Shown here: positions 21,965-33,208 of the stretch, piece by piece
Numbering within the stretch: the stretch's first letter is position 1
How the letters are laid out: each line of letters begins with the position of its first letter
NCBI GenBank assembly: GCA_030063045.1
Contig: JAQSEB010000186.1
Coordinates: forward strand, 1 to 64,000
Source: Pratylenchus scribneri
Taxonomy: Eukaryota > Nematoda > Chromadorea > Rhabditida > Pratylenchidae
DNA: 64,000 nt
Reading direction: 5' to 3'
Made by a program: the position numbers and the translations under genes
Notes under the pieces: model-generated
What the model was told of the DNA's origin: nothing
The model's input: the letters and a program-made list of their open reading frames with translations, nothing else
The model's database searches: none

Positions 21965-23220
21965 CTTAATTGCCTGTCTAAAGGGGCTGAATTTTGAGTC
22001 TAATTTTTCTCCTGTCTAAAGGGGCTGAATTTTGAGTCTAATTTTTCTCCTGTCTAAAGGGGCTGAATTTTGAGTCTAATTTGGAGGATTTTGAATTAAA
22101 CTATATAAAAAGGCTTTTCAACATTCTGGGATGTGCGGAAATCAAAAAGGAGGTGCGCAGGATTAAGCCGGATATAGAGTGATTAAGGTGGATATAGAGG
22201 GATTAAGGTGGATATAAAGGGATGATTAAGGTGGATATAGAGGGATTAAGTCCCGAAATTGATGGGAAATGGCCTGGAGGGCTAGTGGAAGGTCGGGAGA
22301 TGGGCTGAAGGCCCTGAGAGTGGGTGGGATATAGTCGGATATAAGGGGATATACGTGGATTAAGAGGGATTAAGTTTAGTTAGGGGCTAGGGATAAGGGT
22401 TATGGTTAGGGGCGGCATGGGATCTAGGGGCTAGGGGCTTAGGGGTTCGGAGCATGCGGGATATAGCCAGATTTAGGGGGATTAAGATGGATAAAGGGGG
22501 ATTAAGCCGGATTAAGCTTAGTTAGGGGCTAGGGATTAGGGTTAGGGGTTCGGAGCATAGGAATCTCGCGAAGCCGGAAGCAAAACAGCCCAAACCGGGC
22601 TCGCGCCCAACGATTCCAGGCCTTAATCCGGCTTAATCTCCCCAAATCCACCTTAATCCCCCTTTATCCGGCTTAATCCCGCGCACTCTCCGAGCCTCTG
22701 TTACATTTCCCCGACCTTATACTGGCCATCCAGACAATTTCCCATCCATTTAGGGGCTTAATCCCTCTATATCCACCTTAATCATCCTTTTATATCCACC
22801 TTAATCCCTCTATATCCACCTTAATCCACGTATATCCCCTTATATCCGGCTATATCCCACCCACTCTCAGGGCCTTCAGCCCATCTCCCGACCTTCCACT
22901 AGCCCTCCAGGCCATTTCCCATCAATTTCGGGACTTAATCCCTCTATATCCACCTTAATCATCCCTTTATATCCACCTTAATCCCTCTATATCCACCTTA
23001 ATCACTCTATATCCGGCTTAATCCTGCGCACCTCCTTTTTGATTTCCGCACATCCCCAGAATGTTGAAAAGCCTTTTTATATAGTTTAATTCAAAATCCT
23101 CCAAATTAGACTCAAAATTCAGCCCCTTTAGACAGGAGAAAAATTAGACTCAAAATTCAGCCCCTTTAGACAGGAGAAAAATTAGACTCAAAATTCAGCC
23201 CCTTTAGACAGGCAATTAAG
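21965..23220. repeat. 1.25-kb fold-back palindrome in LTR element
   Basis: A near-perfect inverted repeat. The left end has three tandem copies of a roughly 41-bp unit containing GGGGCTGAATTTTGAGTC, then a shared AACTATATAAAAAGGC segment, then arrays of GGATTAAGGTGGATATA-type words. The right half repeats all of this in reverse complement in mirror order, ending with the same three units. The centre (about 22370-22620) holds TTAGGGGCTAGGG-type sequence and a short GC-rich spacer. It lies between the Gag-like stop and the polypurine tract. The core is shared with 31129-32477. Confidence 0.92.
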
Positions 23221-23247
23221 CCCCACGTCCTTCAATTTGGTTCCTCC

Positions 23248-24861
23248 TCATATTTCTTGAATTCCGGATCCACCATCGGAAGCCTCCACTGAATTGTTCA
23301 TCACCAGAATTTCCTCCATTGGCAATGAATTGGCCTTGTCCTCTCGATGATCCTTCCGAATTGGAGTTGAATTTTGAATGAATTTCACTTTTGGAATCAT
23401 TGATTGTTCCATTTGAATTGAATTGTTGCGCCGAATTTGCTTTGAATGGCGATGAATTTTGTTTCCAATGGATGGAACCCAAACGCGATAATTCGGCGAA
23501 TTTTCCACTTTTTCAATAATTTTGCCTGGCAGCCAATGAATTTTATCCTTTCGATAATTTGGAATAAGAACTGATTCTCCACAAGAGAATTCTGTCGAAT
23601 TGGCTCCATTTTTGTCATTGAATTGTTTAGCCATATTGAATTTCATTTGGCGAATTTCTTGAGTGCCGAATTTTGTATTTTTATGGCCGAATTTCGAATT
23701 AGAATTGCCGAATTTCTTTGAATTTTCATAATCGAATTGCGAATTTTTATTGACCGAAATTGAATTGATTTGAACTGAATTTGGTTCCACTTTCTTGGAT
23801 ATTTCCACTGAATTTATTTGCACTAAATTGCTTTTCCTTTCCTTGGAATTTTGCATTGAATTAGAATGGCAAACTTTCGAAATGTGCCCATTCTTTCCAC
23901 AGGAATAGCATTTTGAATCTCGGAATTTGCAATTTTGGCGGAAATGGCCTTTTTCTCCACATGATTTGCATTTTCCTTTTGGAATGGAATGAATTGAACC
24001 TTGAGATTCCTGTACTGAATTTGAATCTTCACTGGCATTTGAATTTTTCTCGAATTTTGAATTGTCGGGTCTTGCATTATTGCCCTTTGATGCATTTTTG
24101 GGTCTCGAATTTTTGCCCATATGCTTATTCTTCTTTTCCTTCCATTGTTGAGGATATGAATTAATTGCATTGATTTGGGAGTTTGAATTGGTCGCCAGTG
24201 ATCGAGCACTGTCGCGAATTAATTGATATGCTCGGCATTCTTCTCCAAGTTTTGCCAGAGTCATTTCTTCTCCCTTCTTGTTTGCTTCCTCCAACAATAA
24301 TAAGCATTTTTGCCTCAAATCATGGTGTTCATTGCGAATTCCGACGACCATGATCATGCATTTTAATGTCTCTTTTGTCAAAGTCAGGTCAGCATTTTCA
24401 CATGCCGCGTTCACTTTCGAAATAAATGATTGCATATCTTCTCCGGAATTTTGCTTAATTTGAAAGCATTCAAACCTTCTAACGAACAGTGAACGATCAT
24501 CGGCAAACAAAGCCTTAAGCTTTGTGATGGCATCTTTGTATTGCAATTCATCGGGCTTGGTGGGCAATATGCTGTCTGCGAATTTTGCATATTCCTCATC
24601 TCCCAGTTTGTCGATCAATAATCGAACTTTGGCCGACTCTTCCAGCAGGTTTCCATCCACTTCAATGTGGTTGCCAAACCTTTTATGCCATTTTTCGAAT
24701 GTAAGGCCTGCCTCCGGATCATAAATAAATGTGTTGATCCTTGAACTCAACGACGAAGCGAGAGCGGCGGCATTAGTCCCAGAATTTTGCGCTGCTGGTT
24801 GAAGAGTTTTTGTAATCGCGGCCATTAATTGTTGAAATTGTTCAGCCGATAGATTTGCCAT
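23248..24861 (-). CDS. Gag-like protein fused to integrase C-terminal remnant
   Basis: A single 537-residue frame. Residues about 40-220 resemble a retrotransposon Gag capsid (acidic/helical, with FEKWHKRFGNHI and RRFECFQIKQNSGEDMQSFI). Then comes a Lys/Asn/Ser-rich linker and two CCHC zinc knuckles (CKSCGEKGHFRQNC and CYSCGKNGHISKVC, about residues 298-335), which bind RNA. After another Asn/Ser-rich linker there is a segment near residues 425-475 with ESVLIPNYRKDKIHWLPGKI and NYRVWV, typical of the chromodomain-less C-terminal (GPY/F-like) domain of Ty3/gypsy integrase. Protease, reverse transcriptase, RNase H and the integrase core, normally between these parts, are absent. The frame is open from start to stop, so an in-frame deletion is inferred. 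Confidence 0.85.
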   Translation of the reverse strand: MANLSAEQFQQLMAAITKTLQPAAQNSGTNAAALASSLSSRINTFIYDPEAGLTFEKWHKRFGNHIEVDGNLLEESAKVRLLIDKLGDEEYAKFADSILPTKPDELQYKDAITKLKALFADDRSLFVRRFECFQIKQNSGEDMQSFISKVNAACENADLTLTKETLKCMIMVVGIRNEHHDLRQKCLLLLEEANKKGEEMTLAKLGEECRAYQLIRDSARSLATNSNSQINAINSYPQQWKEKKNKHMGKNSRPKNASKGNNARPDNSKFEKNSNASEDSNSVQESQGSIHSIPKGKCKSCGEKGHFRQNCKFRDSKCYSCGKNGHISKVCHSNSMQNSKERKSNLVQINSVEISKKVEPNSVQINSISVNKNSQFDYENSKKFGNSNSKFGHKNTKFGTQEIRQMKFNMAKQFNDKNGANSTEFSCGESVLIPNYRKDKIHWLPGKIIEKVENSPNYRVWVPSIGNKIHRHSKQIRRNNSIQMEQSMIPKVKFIQNSTPIRKDHREDKANSLPMEEILVMNNSVEASDGGSGIQEI

Positions 24862-25286
24862 TTGAATTAGAATTTATTGCCGATTTAATGAATTGAAATT
24901 GACGAAATGCGAATAATTTGATTGAAGAATTGCCAAATTTGCACAAAGCAAATTCAATTAGATCCACACAGGATGTAATAGGCTTCTCGAATTTATTGAA
25001 TTTTTGAATTGGTGCTGACTTTTTACTGAATTGAATTTGCACAAGCTTAACTTGTGTGTCGAATTTTATCGATTTGAAGTTTTATTTCACAATCGATTTT
25101 CGCTGACTTTGATGAATAATCAATAAAATTGAATTGACGAATTGAATTAATTTAATTGAGCCTTCTCTGACGAAATAAATTGTCGAATTGAAGAATTGAA
25201 TTTATTGGCTCGAATTGATCACCAAATAAAATAATAATTGTCTTGTCCAAATAAAATAATTGTTGCTTTGCTGACTGCGCCAAATT

Positions 25287-25563
25287 TGTTGTGTATGGGG
25301 ATTGATTTAAACCCAAACAACAATTAAGAAATAATAATAAAGTTTTATTCAATGAATTGCGAATAAATAATAAAATAATAATCAATAATGAATTGGGAAT
25401 GAATTGGCTTGGATTTGGAATGAATTGGTCAAGTCACAAAGACTGGATGATTTGGCTGGGAATTGGGCGCCTTAAATAACAAAATGCTAGGGGTGGAAAC
25501 ATGTGATGAGAGAGGGATGGATGAATTGTCATTTAAATTTAATTTATTCACCAATACCCAACA
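25287..25563 (-). repeat. Right LTR (5' LTR of minus-strand element)
   Basis: 277 bp, TG...CA termini, adjacent to the candidate primer-binding site on its inner side and to the CATTT duplication on its outer side. It is one substitution away from the left LTR. Confidence 0.93.
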
Positions 25564-27200
25564 CATTTGAAATTATACTGCTGTGAATTTGACGACCCTG
25601 CAACGAATTCATTTGCAGATTTATTTGGTCAACGGCTTTGTTCATTCATTCTCGATGCATCGGTTTTCATTTCAATTAAAAATATTTCAAATTATTAATT
25701 TTTAGCCATATCATCCAAATATGCGCAGATTGATTGAAAATGAATACTCTAAATTGGAGCATTTAAGCATGAATCTCAGCTATAGCTCTAATTATTCGGC
25801 CGGAACATTCCCAACAAAATTGCCAAACAATTTGAAGTATTTTTCACTGCACAATTGGGATGAATTTAATGAGAATTCATCAATGCTTATATTGAATATG
25901 GAAAGAGATTGCAAAAATTTGAAATGTCTTCATTTGGAAATGGACACACTTTTGCCAAATATGATTGTGGCAATCGGAAATATTAAAAGGCATAAAAATG
26001 TAAAATAATTTTAAAATCCGAATATTATTTCAGTTTGGTTTATCTCAAATTGGCCGTCAAGAAAATAGAAAATGAAATTGCATTGAAAAATGTCATCTGC
26101 AATGAATTGCCAAATTTAAAAGCATTAGATATTGGTGAATATTGTTATTTTTCAGAGGTAAATTAAATACTTTAATATTTTTTTCATAAAATTGCCTACT
26201 AAAGTTTTTTTAAATGTAGTTATTAACGAATTTTATCCTTTCAATATTCCATTTACGACGCATCCCTAAAAATAATATATGCTAAAGGCTAAAATTTCTT
26301 TTAGGAATGCTAACTAATTATATAAATTAGAAATTTTTATTCAAATTTGTGAAAAAATATTAAGATTAGAAAATTATAATCAATATTTGGATACCAATTG
26401 TTCATTTATTAGCAATTTTTGAATGGAAATATTTTACATTTAAAAATAAACGACAATTCACCAAAAATATTATTCATTTTTAAGGAAATGATCTCAAATA
26501 TCACTCGAAACCGTCCTGATTTAGTCCATCTCAATATGATGCCTCAACATGTTTTCCAAATCCCGGATTCCTTAAATTCATTGAATCTTGGATTTCCTTT
26601 ATTTATATATATTGATCAATTTCTTCCTGCGTTATTATTTGAACAGCCAAATAAATCAATTGAGGTTTAATAAATTTTCTTAAACGGATAATCATTACCA
26701 TCTATTTTAGCATTTGGACATTCGTACATGCTATATTTCCTTCTTCCCCAATTTCATTGAAGAACTACTTAGCAAATTCAAAGTAAATTTTCATTATTTC
26801 TGACTTAATTTCACTGATCAACTTCCAGGATTTAAAAACAATTCATTGCAGAAAGCCTGATGAGGATGCCGAAATTAATTCATTGTTTTCTTTAATGGGA
26901 GACCATTTGAAAAATGGAAGGAAAATTACAATTTATTTACATATGCGCACATATTATGGTGGATATTTTGACGATCTTCATTGCAAATATATTTTGCCCG
27001 ATGATTTGCCGAAATTTGAAGCTGGTTGGAGACCAATTATGACCGATGAAAAATGTGAAAATTTGGTGCTGAATAAATTGATCAAAGAAGCGATCGAAGG
27101 AGGGAACGAACTGTAAGAAATTTGGAATAAATTAAAAACAAAAATAATTCTTTTTCCATTTTTGCACAGGTCATTTTTGGACGAATGGTGGATGGAATAG

Positions 27201-27784
27201 AAGCAAATTGAAATTTATTGACAAAATCAAGATGATGAATATTTTATTCTTTTTTATATATTATTTTATGTTTAGCCGACACTTCCGAATAAATCAATTT
27301 ATAAAAAAAGACGCGCAAATATAAATAAAAGGAAAAATAATCCTGTCAAAATCACTTTTTGGAAATGTTTTATACATTTATTAATTATTGAAAAAATTGT
27401 TGAATGAATTTATTTGTATATAGAATAATCGAATGAATTTAAGTTTATTCTCCCGTTGTTCCTATTTAATAAAAATCAAATATTATTTAATTACTTAATT
27501 AAATTAATAAATTTGAATAAATTCACGCCAAATAATATAAAATCCGATTTATTCAATTTAAAAATAAATGAAAATAATTATGTTATTTTGCTTAATAAAT
27601 TGAAATTTAATTGGATTGTATAAAAAAATATCAAATTAAAAAATGTTCCAATAATGACCAAAAAGTCTAATAAAAATTCGTCTTTAATATCAAAAAATTT
27701 TAAATCGAGTATCATGTATCATCATTTATCTTAAAATTTCCTGCTTATTTTTTTGCTTGTTTTGTTCTTCAATTCTTCTTCTAT
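27201..27784. other. Convergent 3' intergenic region
   Basis: This lies between the broken F-box gene (plus) and TPRKB (minus). It is very AT-rich, with several AATAAA words that could serve as polyadenylation signals (for example near 27430-27600 on either strand). Nothing else is supported. Confidence 0.4.
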
Positions 27785-29830
27785 TCAAACAATATCTTTG
27801 CTGACTATCCGGGTCACAATTTGATCACTCAGTGAGACACCATTCAATTCGGGGCTGCTCAATTGGTAGATCTGAATATGAGGAAAAAAATTAATAAAAA
27901 TTTTAAGAAATACATATTTCAAACTATAAATTAATCTATTGAATATCAGAATTTGGTAGTTCATTTGGAGTAAAAAAAACTGGTTAATGTTAACTCTTTA
28001 GCCCTTGACTATAGTCCATGTGGAGTAAAAATATTTTTCTGCGTAATGTTAGACCCATCCGTATTTCTGTCATATTTGGCTGTTTTTGGTAAGATGGACA
28101 ATACCAACATTTAAATGTGGGTGTGATCTATCCATCCATGGTAAATTTAGTATTGAACTTAGTGTAGAAGTCCAAATTCCGATTTATAAAGGATGTCGGT
28201 TTTAAAAACCGGTTTTGGGTTTTTAAAAATGTCAGTTTCCCCTATATTCGGTTATTTTGAGCTAATCCCAATTTCATTCAATATTAATCGATTTCCTCAA
28301 TCTAAAGCAGACTTTGGACTATTATAGTGCTTACCAAAATTGGCATAAATGGAAAAAATAGAAGCCAAATTCATATTTGGATTTCCCTAATTTGTCCCTA
28401 ATTTCAAAATAAATTTCCAAACCAGTACATTGTACATTTACCTAATTTCAAATTTTTTCCTTATTTAAAACAATAAATAGTAAATTTTGCCTGTTTAATC
28501 AATGCTTCATCGGCAATTTCTCGAAGTTGTTCCAGCGGGACGGGATTGCCTTTGATCCTTTTGGCCGCATCGATCATCTTTTTGCCTTTCACATCATCGA
28601 ATATTGCCACCAAAAGTGCTTTGCTGAATTCCCCAATGCCAAATGCTGAAAATTTTGGAAATTATAATTAAAATATTTGAATTAATTTTTTTTCAAAATG
28701 TTAATTCCAAAAATTCAGGCCATATTTTAATTTTAATTAAGTGCACAAATTTAAATTTTTTAAACATTTTTCTTAATTTTAATTCAAAACAGAGTAATGA
28801 ATGATAACGAATGTTTTTGACTTATTTTTTCTGAGCCAAATTTCTTGCTAATCTTGGCAAGTCCAATACCAACATTTACCGAGCGATAGTTAACAACACA
28901 TATATTTGTAAATGTTGGCATTGTCTCCCTTTTGGCAGGATTGACAAATATTGACAATTTATTTAAATGGTATATTCGTATTTGAGTATACAAGATTGCA
29001 GTAGAATAATTCCGAAAAAATTAATTAGTAAAATTCGACCACCTACAGAGAACTTAATTAATATTCCCCTTGTTTGAAAATTTCTTTTAAAAAATAAAAT
29101 CACAAACTGCTTAATGACTCGGAAATGTTGCGATTCGGTGAGAGGGAGTAGATGAGTTCGGCGGCCAAGGATCGGGTGAAAATTCGATTATGGGCTGCTT
29201 GATGGATGGCACGATTGGCGGCGGCCAAAAGAACGAATGGTTCAAGGACCTGCAATGAGCAATGAAAATTTTGGATTGAAAATTAGAAGTAAATATAAAG
29301 GAATTATATTCGTCCAAAAATTCTAATTCACCAAAATTTTTTTAAATGTTTTCCAAGGTAATGTGTAGCTGTTAAACATGAATTAGGCGTAGCCATCTCT
29401 ATTTTTGTATATAGGCAATGCCAACATTTATAAGTATATGTGTGACCTCTGTTCATGGATCATGGTAAATGTTGGCATTGGGCTTAAACCAAAATTGGCT
29501 TAATTGCTTTGACAAAATTGAAGTAAAATTTGAGCTTATAATTCCGCTAATTACTCATTTTTATAAACATTTTTGGAGATTTTTATTTAAGGCCAATTTA
29601 AATAAACCATGTTACCAATTCTGCGCGAATCATTGCGGCATCCAGCGCCCCAGTCCGCACAAATTCCCTCAATTCTGGCGCATTTTCAACGTCCGCAAAC
29701 TTTAAATAATTAGCGAAATTAAATGTTAAAGAATTGTAAAATAAACCAAGCAAATCCGAAGAAATTTTCGTTGTGTTTTGTCGTACGGGTCGGGCCGAAG
29801 TTCGAAGAGACGAGAGCAGCCGGCTTTCAT
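27785..29830 (-). CDS. TPRKB: KEOPS subunit TPRKB/CGI-121
   Basis: Five exons on the minus strand, 29830-29747, 29699-29616, 29249-29108, 28645-28491 and 27871-27785, encode 183 residues (human TPRKB has 175). Landmarks line up along the whole length: FADVENAPELREFVRTG corresponds to the family's FKDVxNAxxLRxxxxxG, then VLLAAANRAIH, ELIYSLSPNRNISESL, KALLVAI, PVPLEQLREIAD and the C-terminal IYQLSSPEL with a final DQIVTRIVSKD. TPRKB binds the PRPK (Bud32) kinase in the KEOPS/EKC complex, which makes the t6A modification of tRNAs in the cytosol or nucleus. Introns 2, 3 and 4 each carry a short hairpin element. The last intron appears to use a GC donor (CAG/GCAAAA); all other junctions are GT-AG and in phase. 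Confidence 0.93.
28864..28923. mobile_element. Short hairpin MITE in TPRKB intron 3
   Basis: A 60-bp element with 15-bp inverted ends: CAATACCAACATTTA at 28864-28878 and TAAATGTTGGCATTG at 28909-28923 (one mismatch). It belongs to the same family as the copy at 29416-29480. Confidence 0.7.
29416..29480. mobile_element. Short hairpin MITE in TPRKB intron 2
   Basis: A 65-bp element with perfect 15-bp inverted ends CAATGCCAACATTTA (29416-29430) and TAAATGTTGGCATTG (29466-29480). A decayed third relative lies at about 28099-28155 in intron 4, and a half-copy at about 11563-11617 in the methyltransferase intron 2. Confidence 0.75.
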
Positions 29831-31128
29831 TCTGCAATTTTTTCTGTTGCCGGAAAAACTGTTAAATATTGAAATGATTTTTGTATGGATTTTTATTGGA
29901 TTAATCTGAAAATAAATTGACAACAATTGAGGAAAAAAGTTTGATTAAAATCTCAAAATAATCTGGGGAAAAAATTTGCAAAAAAAAAAAAAATAAATTT
30001 TATGGTTCTGGTCACAATTTCTTCAATTATTATTTTTATCAAAATAAAACAGACCAATGCATTTGGTGTGAATTTAGATCGAATTAATTAGATTTAAGTG
30101 CGCGTTTAGGTGGTATTTTCTGGAGAATTATAAAATGGAATCGACCTAATTCTAATATTTTCCAACAATTCTGAATGAAATTTGAGATATTTGGGTGTAA
30201 TTTAAGATTTATTGATTTTTCTCGCCTTGGGTCTTATTAGGCATGAAAACTAGAATGCCAAGACAAGGCGCGGCATTAAAATCGAGAGCGCGATTCTCAA
30301 ATTTTGAGAAGATAGGACGAGAAGCGAAATTTAAGCTTTTGTTTGTGCTAGCCATTAGCCAATGGCGAATGGCCCAATGCCAACCAAACCAAAAAAAGAG
30401 TTATTGAATTTGAATTTTTATCGAAACGAATTAAAAATAAGATAACGAGTGTAATGGTGAAAAATGGAGAAGAAAGAAAAAAGTGGAAAAAGATAAAAGT
30501 AGTGAGGGAAGTAGAGGGAAAAAAATAATAAAATGAAAATGGCAAAGTCGAGGTTTTTTTGCTCCAAATACATGGATTGAGATTAAAATTTGAATGGGGA
30601 ATGACGACGAAAATTTATACATTTTTTAAAATTCTTTTTTGGGTAAGTGACCAATTATTTGGTAACTTACCCGTCCAATGTTCTGATTTATTTTATTGCA
30701 AATATTTATTATCAATGATAAAATTTTACAAAATTAATTTCAATTTGAAGTTTTGATTTTTTTGGTTCTTTTATTATGAAAAGACAATTCCATGAAAACC
30801 GATGGCGACGGTACAAAAAATGTCAAATTAAAGAAAAGAAGTGAAACAGCAGCAAATATATACCATTAAAAATATTAAAAATTATTTCTAATTTCATATC
30901 CACCATAGTGGTCTTTTGTGTATGTGTATGAGCAAATTTGAAGGAATAAAAGTAAAAGTTAATTAATAAATTTTAATTGGATAATTAATTGTATATATCA
31001 ATTGATGATGAAATGCTTTTTGTGGTGGCGGCAAATTTGCTGAAAAATTTCTACAGTATTTTATTCAGTATAAAATTAGATACAAAATTGATATCCAAAA
31101 AGAATGATAATTGTTTTGATTTGGATGG
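29831..31128. other. Intergenic region upstream of TPRKB
   Basis: This should contain the TPRKB promoter. It is AT-rich with a poly-A run near 29980. The reading frames around 30350-30760 have low-complexity composition and no splice or homology support, so no gene is called. Confidence 0.4.
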
Positions 31129-32477
31129 TATTTAATTTGGCAAATAAATTATTGAAAATGGCAAATAGAGTATTTAATTTGGCAAATAGGATTTTTTGTC
31201 TCAAAAGTATTGAAAATGGCAAATAAATTATGGAAAATGGCAAATAGAGTATTTAATTTGGCAAATAGCAATAAAATTATCATTGCGTAGGAGGTGCGCG
31301 GGATTTAGCCGGATATAGGGGGATTAAGGTGGATATACTTGGATTAGGCCAGATTAAGCATAGAAATGGAATAGAAATGGCCCGGAAGGCCACTGGAAGG
31401 TCGGGGAAGTGCCTGAGAGTGCGGGGGATATAGGGGGATTAAGGTGGATATAAGGGGATTAAGGACCAAATTGATGGGATTAAGGCGGCAAATGGGTAGG
31501 AAGTGATGGGGAAGTCTGCCGAAGGCATGTGGGCTGTTCAGGGGTACGCGGGATTTACCCGGATATAGGGGGATTAAGGTGGATTTAGGGGATTAAGCCG
31601 GATTAAGGCCTGGAATCGATGGGAAATGGCCCGGACGGCTAGTGAAAGGTCTGGGAAGGTCCTGAGAATGCGTGGATATATCCGGATAAAGGGGATTAAG
31701 GTGGATTTGGGGGATTAAGCCGGATTAAGGCCTGGAATCGATGGGAGCGAGCTCGGTTTGGGCTGTTTTGCTTCCGGCTTCGCGAGATTCCTATGCTCCG
31801 AACCCCAAACCCTAACCCTAGCCCATTACTAAGCTTAATCCGGCTTAATCCTCATATATCCACATTAATCCCCCTATATCCCGCGTGCTCCGAACTCCTA
31901 AACCCCTAGCCCCTAGATCCCATGCCGCCCATAACCATAACCCTAATCCCTAGCCCCTAACTAAGCTTAATCCGGATTAATCCCCCTTAATCCACGTATA
32001 TCCTCCTATATCCGGGGCTTATCTCGCGCTGTCTCCGGGCCTCTCTTACACTTCCCCGACATTCCTGTGGCATTTCGCATCCATTTCGGAGTTTAATCCG
32101 CCTATATCCACCTTAATCCCCCTATATCCGGATATATCCCGCGCAATCTCGGGCACTACTGCGACCTTCCACTGGCCCTACGGGCCATTTCCCATCAATT
32201 TCAGGGCTTAATCGGGCTTAATCCCTCCATATCCACCTTAATCCCTCCATATCCACCTTAATCCCACTATATCCACCTTAATCCCCCTATATCCGGCTAA
32301 ATCCCGCGCACCTCCTGCTCAATAATAATTTTATTGCTATTTGCCAAATTAAATACTCTATTTGCCATTTTCCATAATTTATTTGCCATTTTCAATACTT
32401 TTGAGACAAAAAATCCTATTTGCCAAATTAAATACTCTATTTGCCATTTTCAATAATTTATTTGCCAAATTAAATAT
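31129..32477. mobile_element. 1.35-kb fold-back palindromic element
   Basis: A long inverted repeat. The ends are tandem TTTAATTTGGCAAATA/GAAAATGGCAAATA-type units on the left, repeated in reverse complement on the right. Inside both arms is a segment ending in GGAGGTGCGCGGGATT, then GGATTAAGGTGGATATA-type arrays and a TTAGGG-like core around 31800-31960. The inner sequence is shared with the palindrome at 21965-23220 but the outer tandem units differ completely. This is a fold-back (FB-like) structure with no coding capacity. I could not define a target-site duplication with confidence. Confidence 0.85.
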
Positions 32478-33208
32478 TTCCCGTTTTGATTTTAGCCAAA
32501 TTTGAGAATAAATAAATTTTAAAATTTCAAAAGAAATTTAGGAATGAGTCTAACAGTGAATTTTTTGCAAATCATATAAATAAATTTTGGTCCGCAAATT
32601 ACTGTATAAAAGTAAAAAAAAATGAAAGAAAATATCACCTAAAAATGATTCTAAAATTTTGTTCAAGTGTTTCGGATGATCACTGCCAGTTGCCAGGATT
32701 GAGCGAATTCGTTAACGAATGTAGGTGAAGAATAATTCACGCCGAACATTCATCAAAATTAAAATGAGTTTTCCCTATCCAATGGTACATTTTACCTAAA
32801 TCGCACCCTAAGGGCATAAAATATGTAATTTTTAGTAGGAATTTGAGAATTGACTAGTTTTTTTTACTGTTTTCTGCTACCAACGGCAATTTATTTTACA
32901 AAATTAGGATTGGATCCCAGGAGAAGGGAAGCTTTCGGTGATCGAATTTTGAAGGAACATTTTAGGGATCGTTTTTGTGGCGTAGATACTTGGATGGGGA
33001 AAGATCAATTCGGGGATTAATGAAAATTTAAAAACTAGCTATACAAATTTTATTTAATTAAAAATGATAACTTGGAAAAAAAGTCAAAAAATGATGGAAC
33101 GAAAAATTAATTTATTTAAATATCCAACAAAAAACAGCAAATTAAACAATAGAAGAGAGGGGAATATGTGGACAAAGAGAATAAAATATCCATTCATTTA
33201 TTTTTAAT
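32478..33208. other. Intergenic region downstream of PUR-B
   Basis: AT-rich sequence between the fold-back element and the stop codon of the minus-strand PUR-B gene. No coding exon or clear repeat is supported. It presumably holds the PUR-B 3' untranslated region. Confidence 0.4.

Larger units (their letters stand above)
21665..25563 (-). mobile_element. Non-autonomous Ty3/gypsy-like LTR retrotransposon
   Basis: The element is 3,899 bp, lies in minus orientation, and is flanked by the 5-bp duplication CATTT (21660-21664 and 25564-25568). Its 277-bp LTRs begin TG and end CA and differ at only one base. On the minus strand a candidate primer-binding site TGGCGCAGTCAG lies just inside the right LTR (rc of 25271-25282). 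A polypurine tract (rc of 21942-21950) abuts the left LTR. The interior holds one long Gag-like frame and a large palindrome. No reverse transcriptase, RNase H or integrase core is present, so movement would need enzymes from a relative. Confidence 0.92.
20953..27200 (+). pseudogene. F-box/leucine-rich-repeat gene broken by LTR element
   Basis: The ancestral gene has exons 20953-20985, 21029-21151, 21524-21664 plus 25569-25662 (one exon split by the insertion), 25706-25999, 26034-26157, 26413-26664, 26711-26782, 26829-27112 and 27170-27200. The start encodes an F-box (LPPELLVRIFSNID, then ERVCRHWRRTV), followed by leucine-rich-like strands (LEHLSMNLSY, LKYFSLHNW, LKCLHLEMD, LVYLKLAV), as in SCF substrate-receptor proteins. 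Lesions are a 3.9-kb LTR retrotransposon inside exon 3, an extra G in the GGGG run at 21570-21573 that shifts the frame within the same exon, and an out-of-phase, 34-nt putative intron at 26000-26033. All other junctions agree. The downstream exons still look coding, so decay is recent. A shorter product from an internal start is possible but not supported. Confidence 0.78.

Noticed and set aside
30348..30756. Several short frames upstream of TPRKB
   Set aside because: Phe/Ser/Leu low-complexity, overlapping on both strands, with no splice sites linking them.
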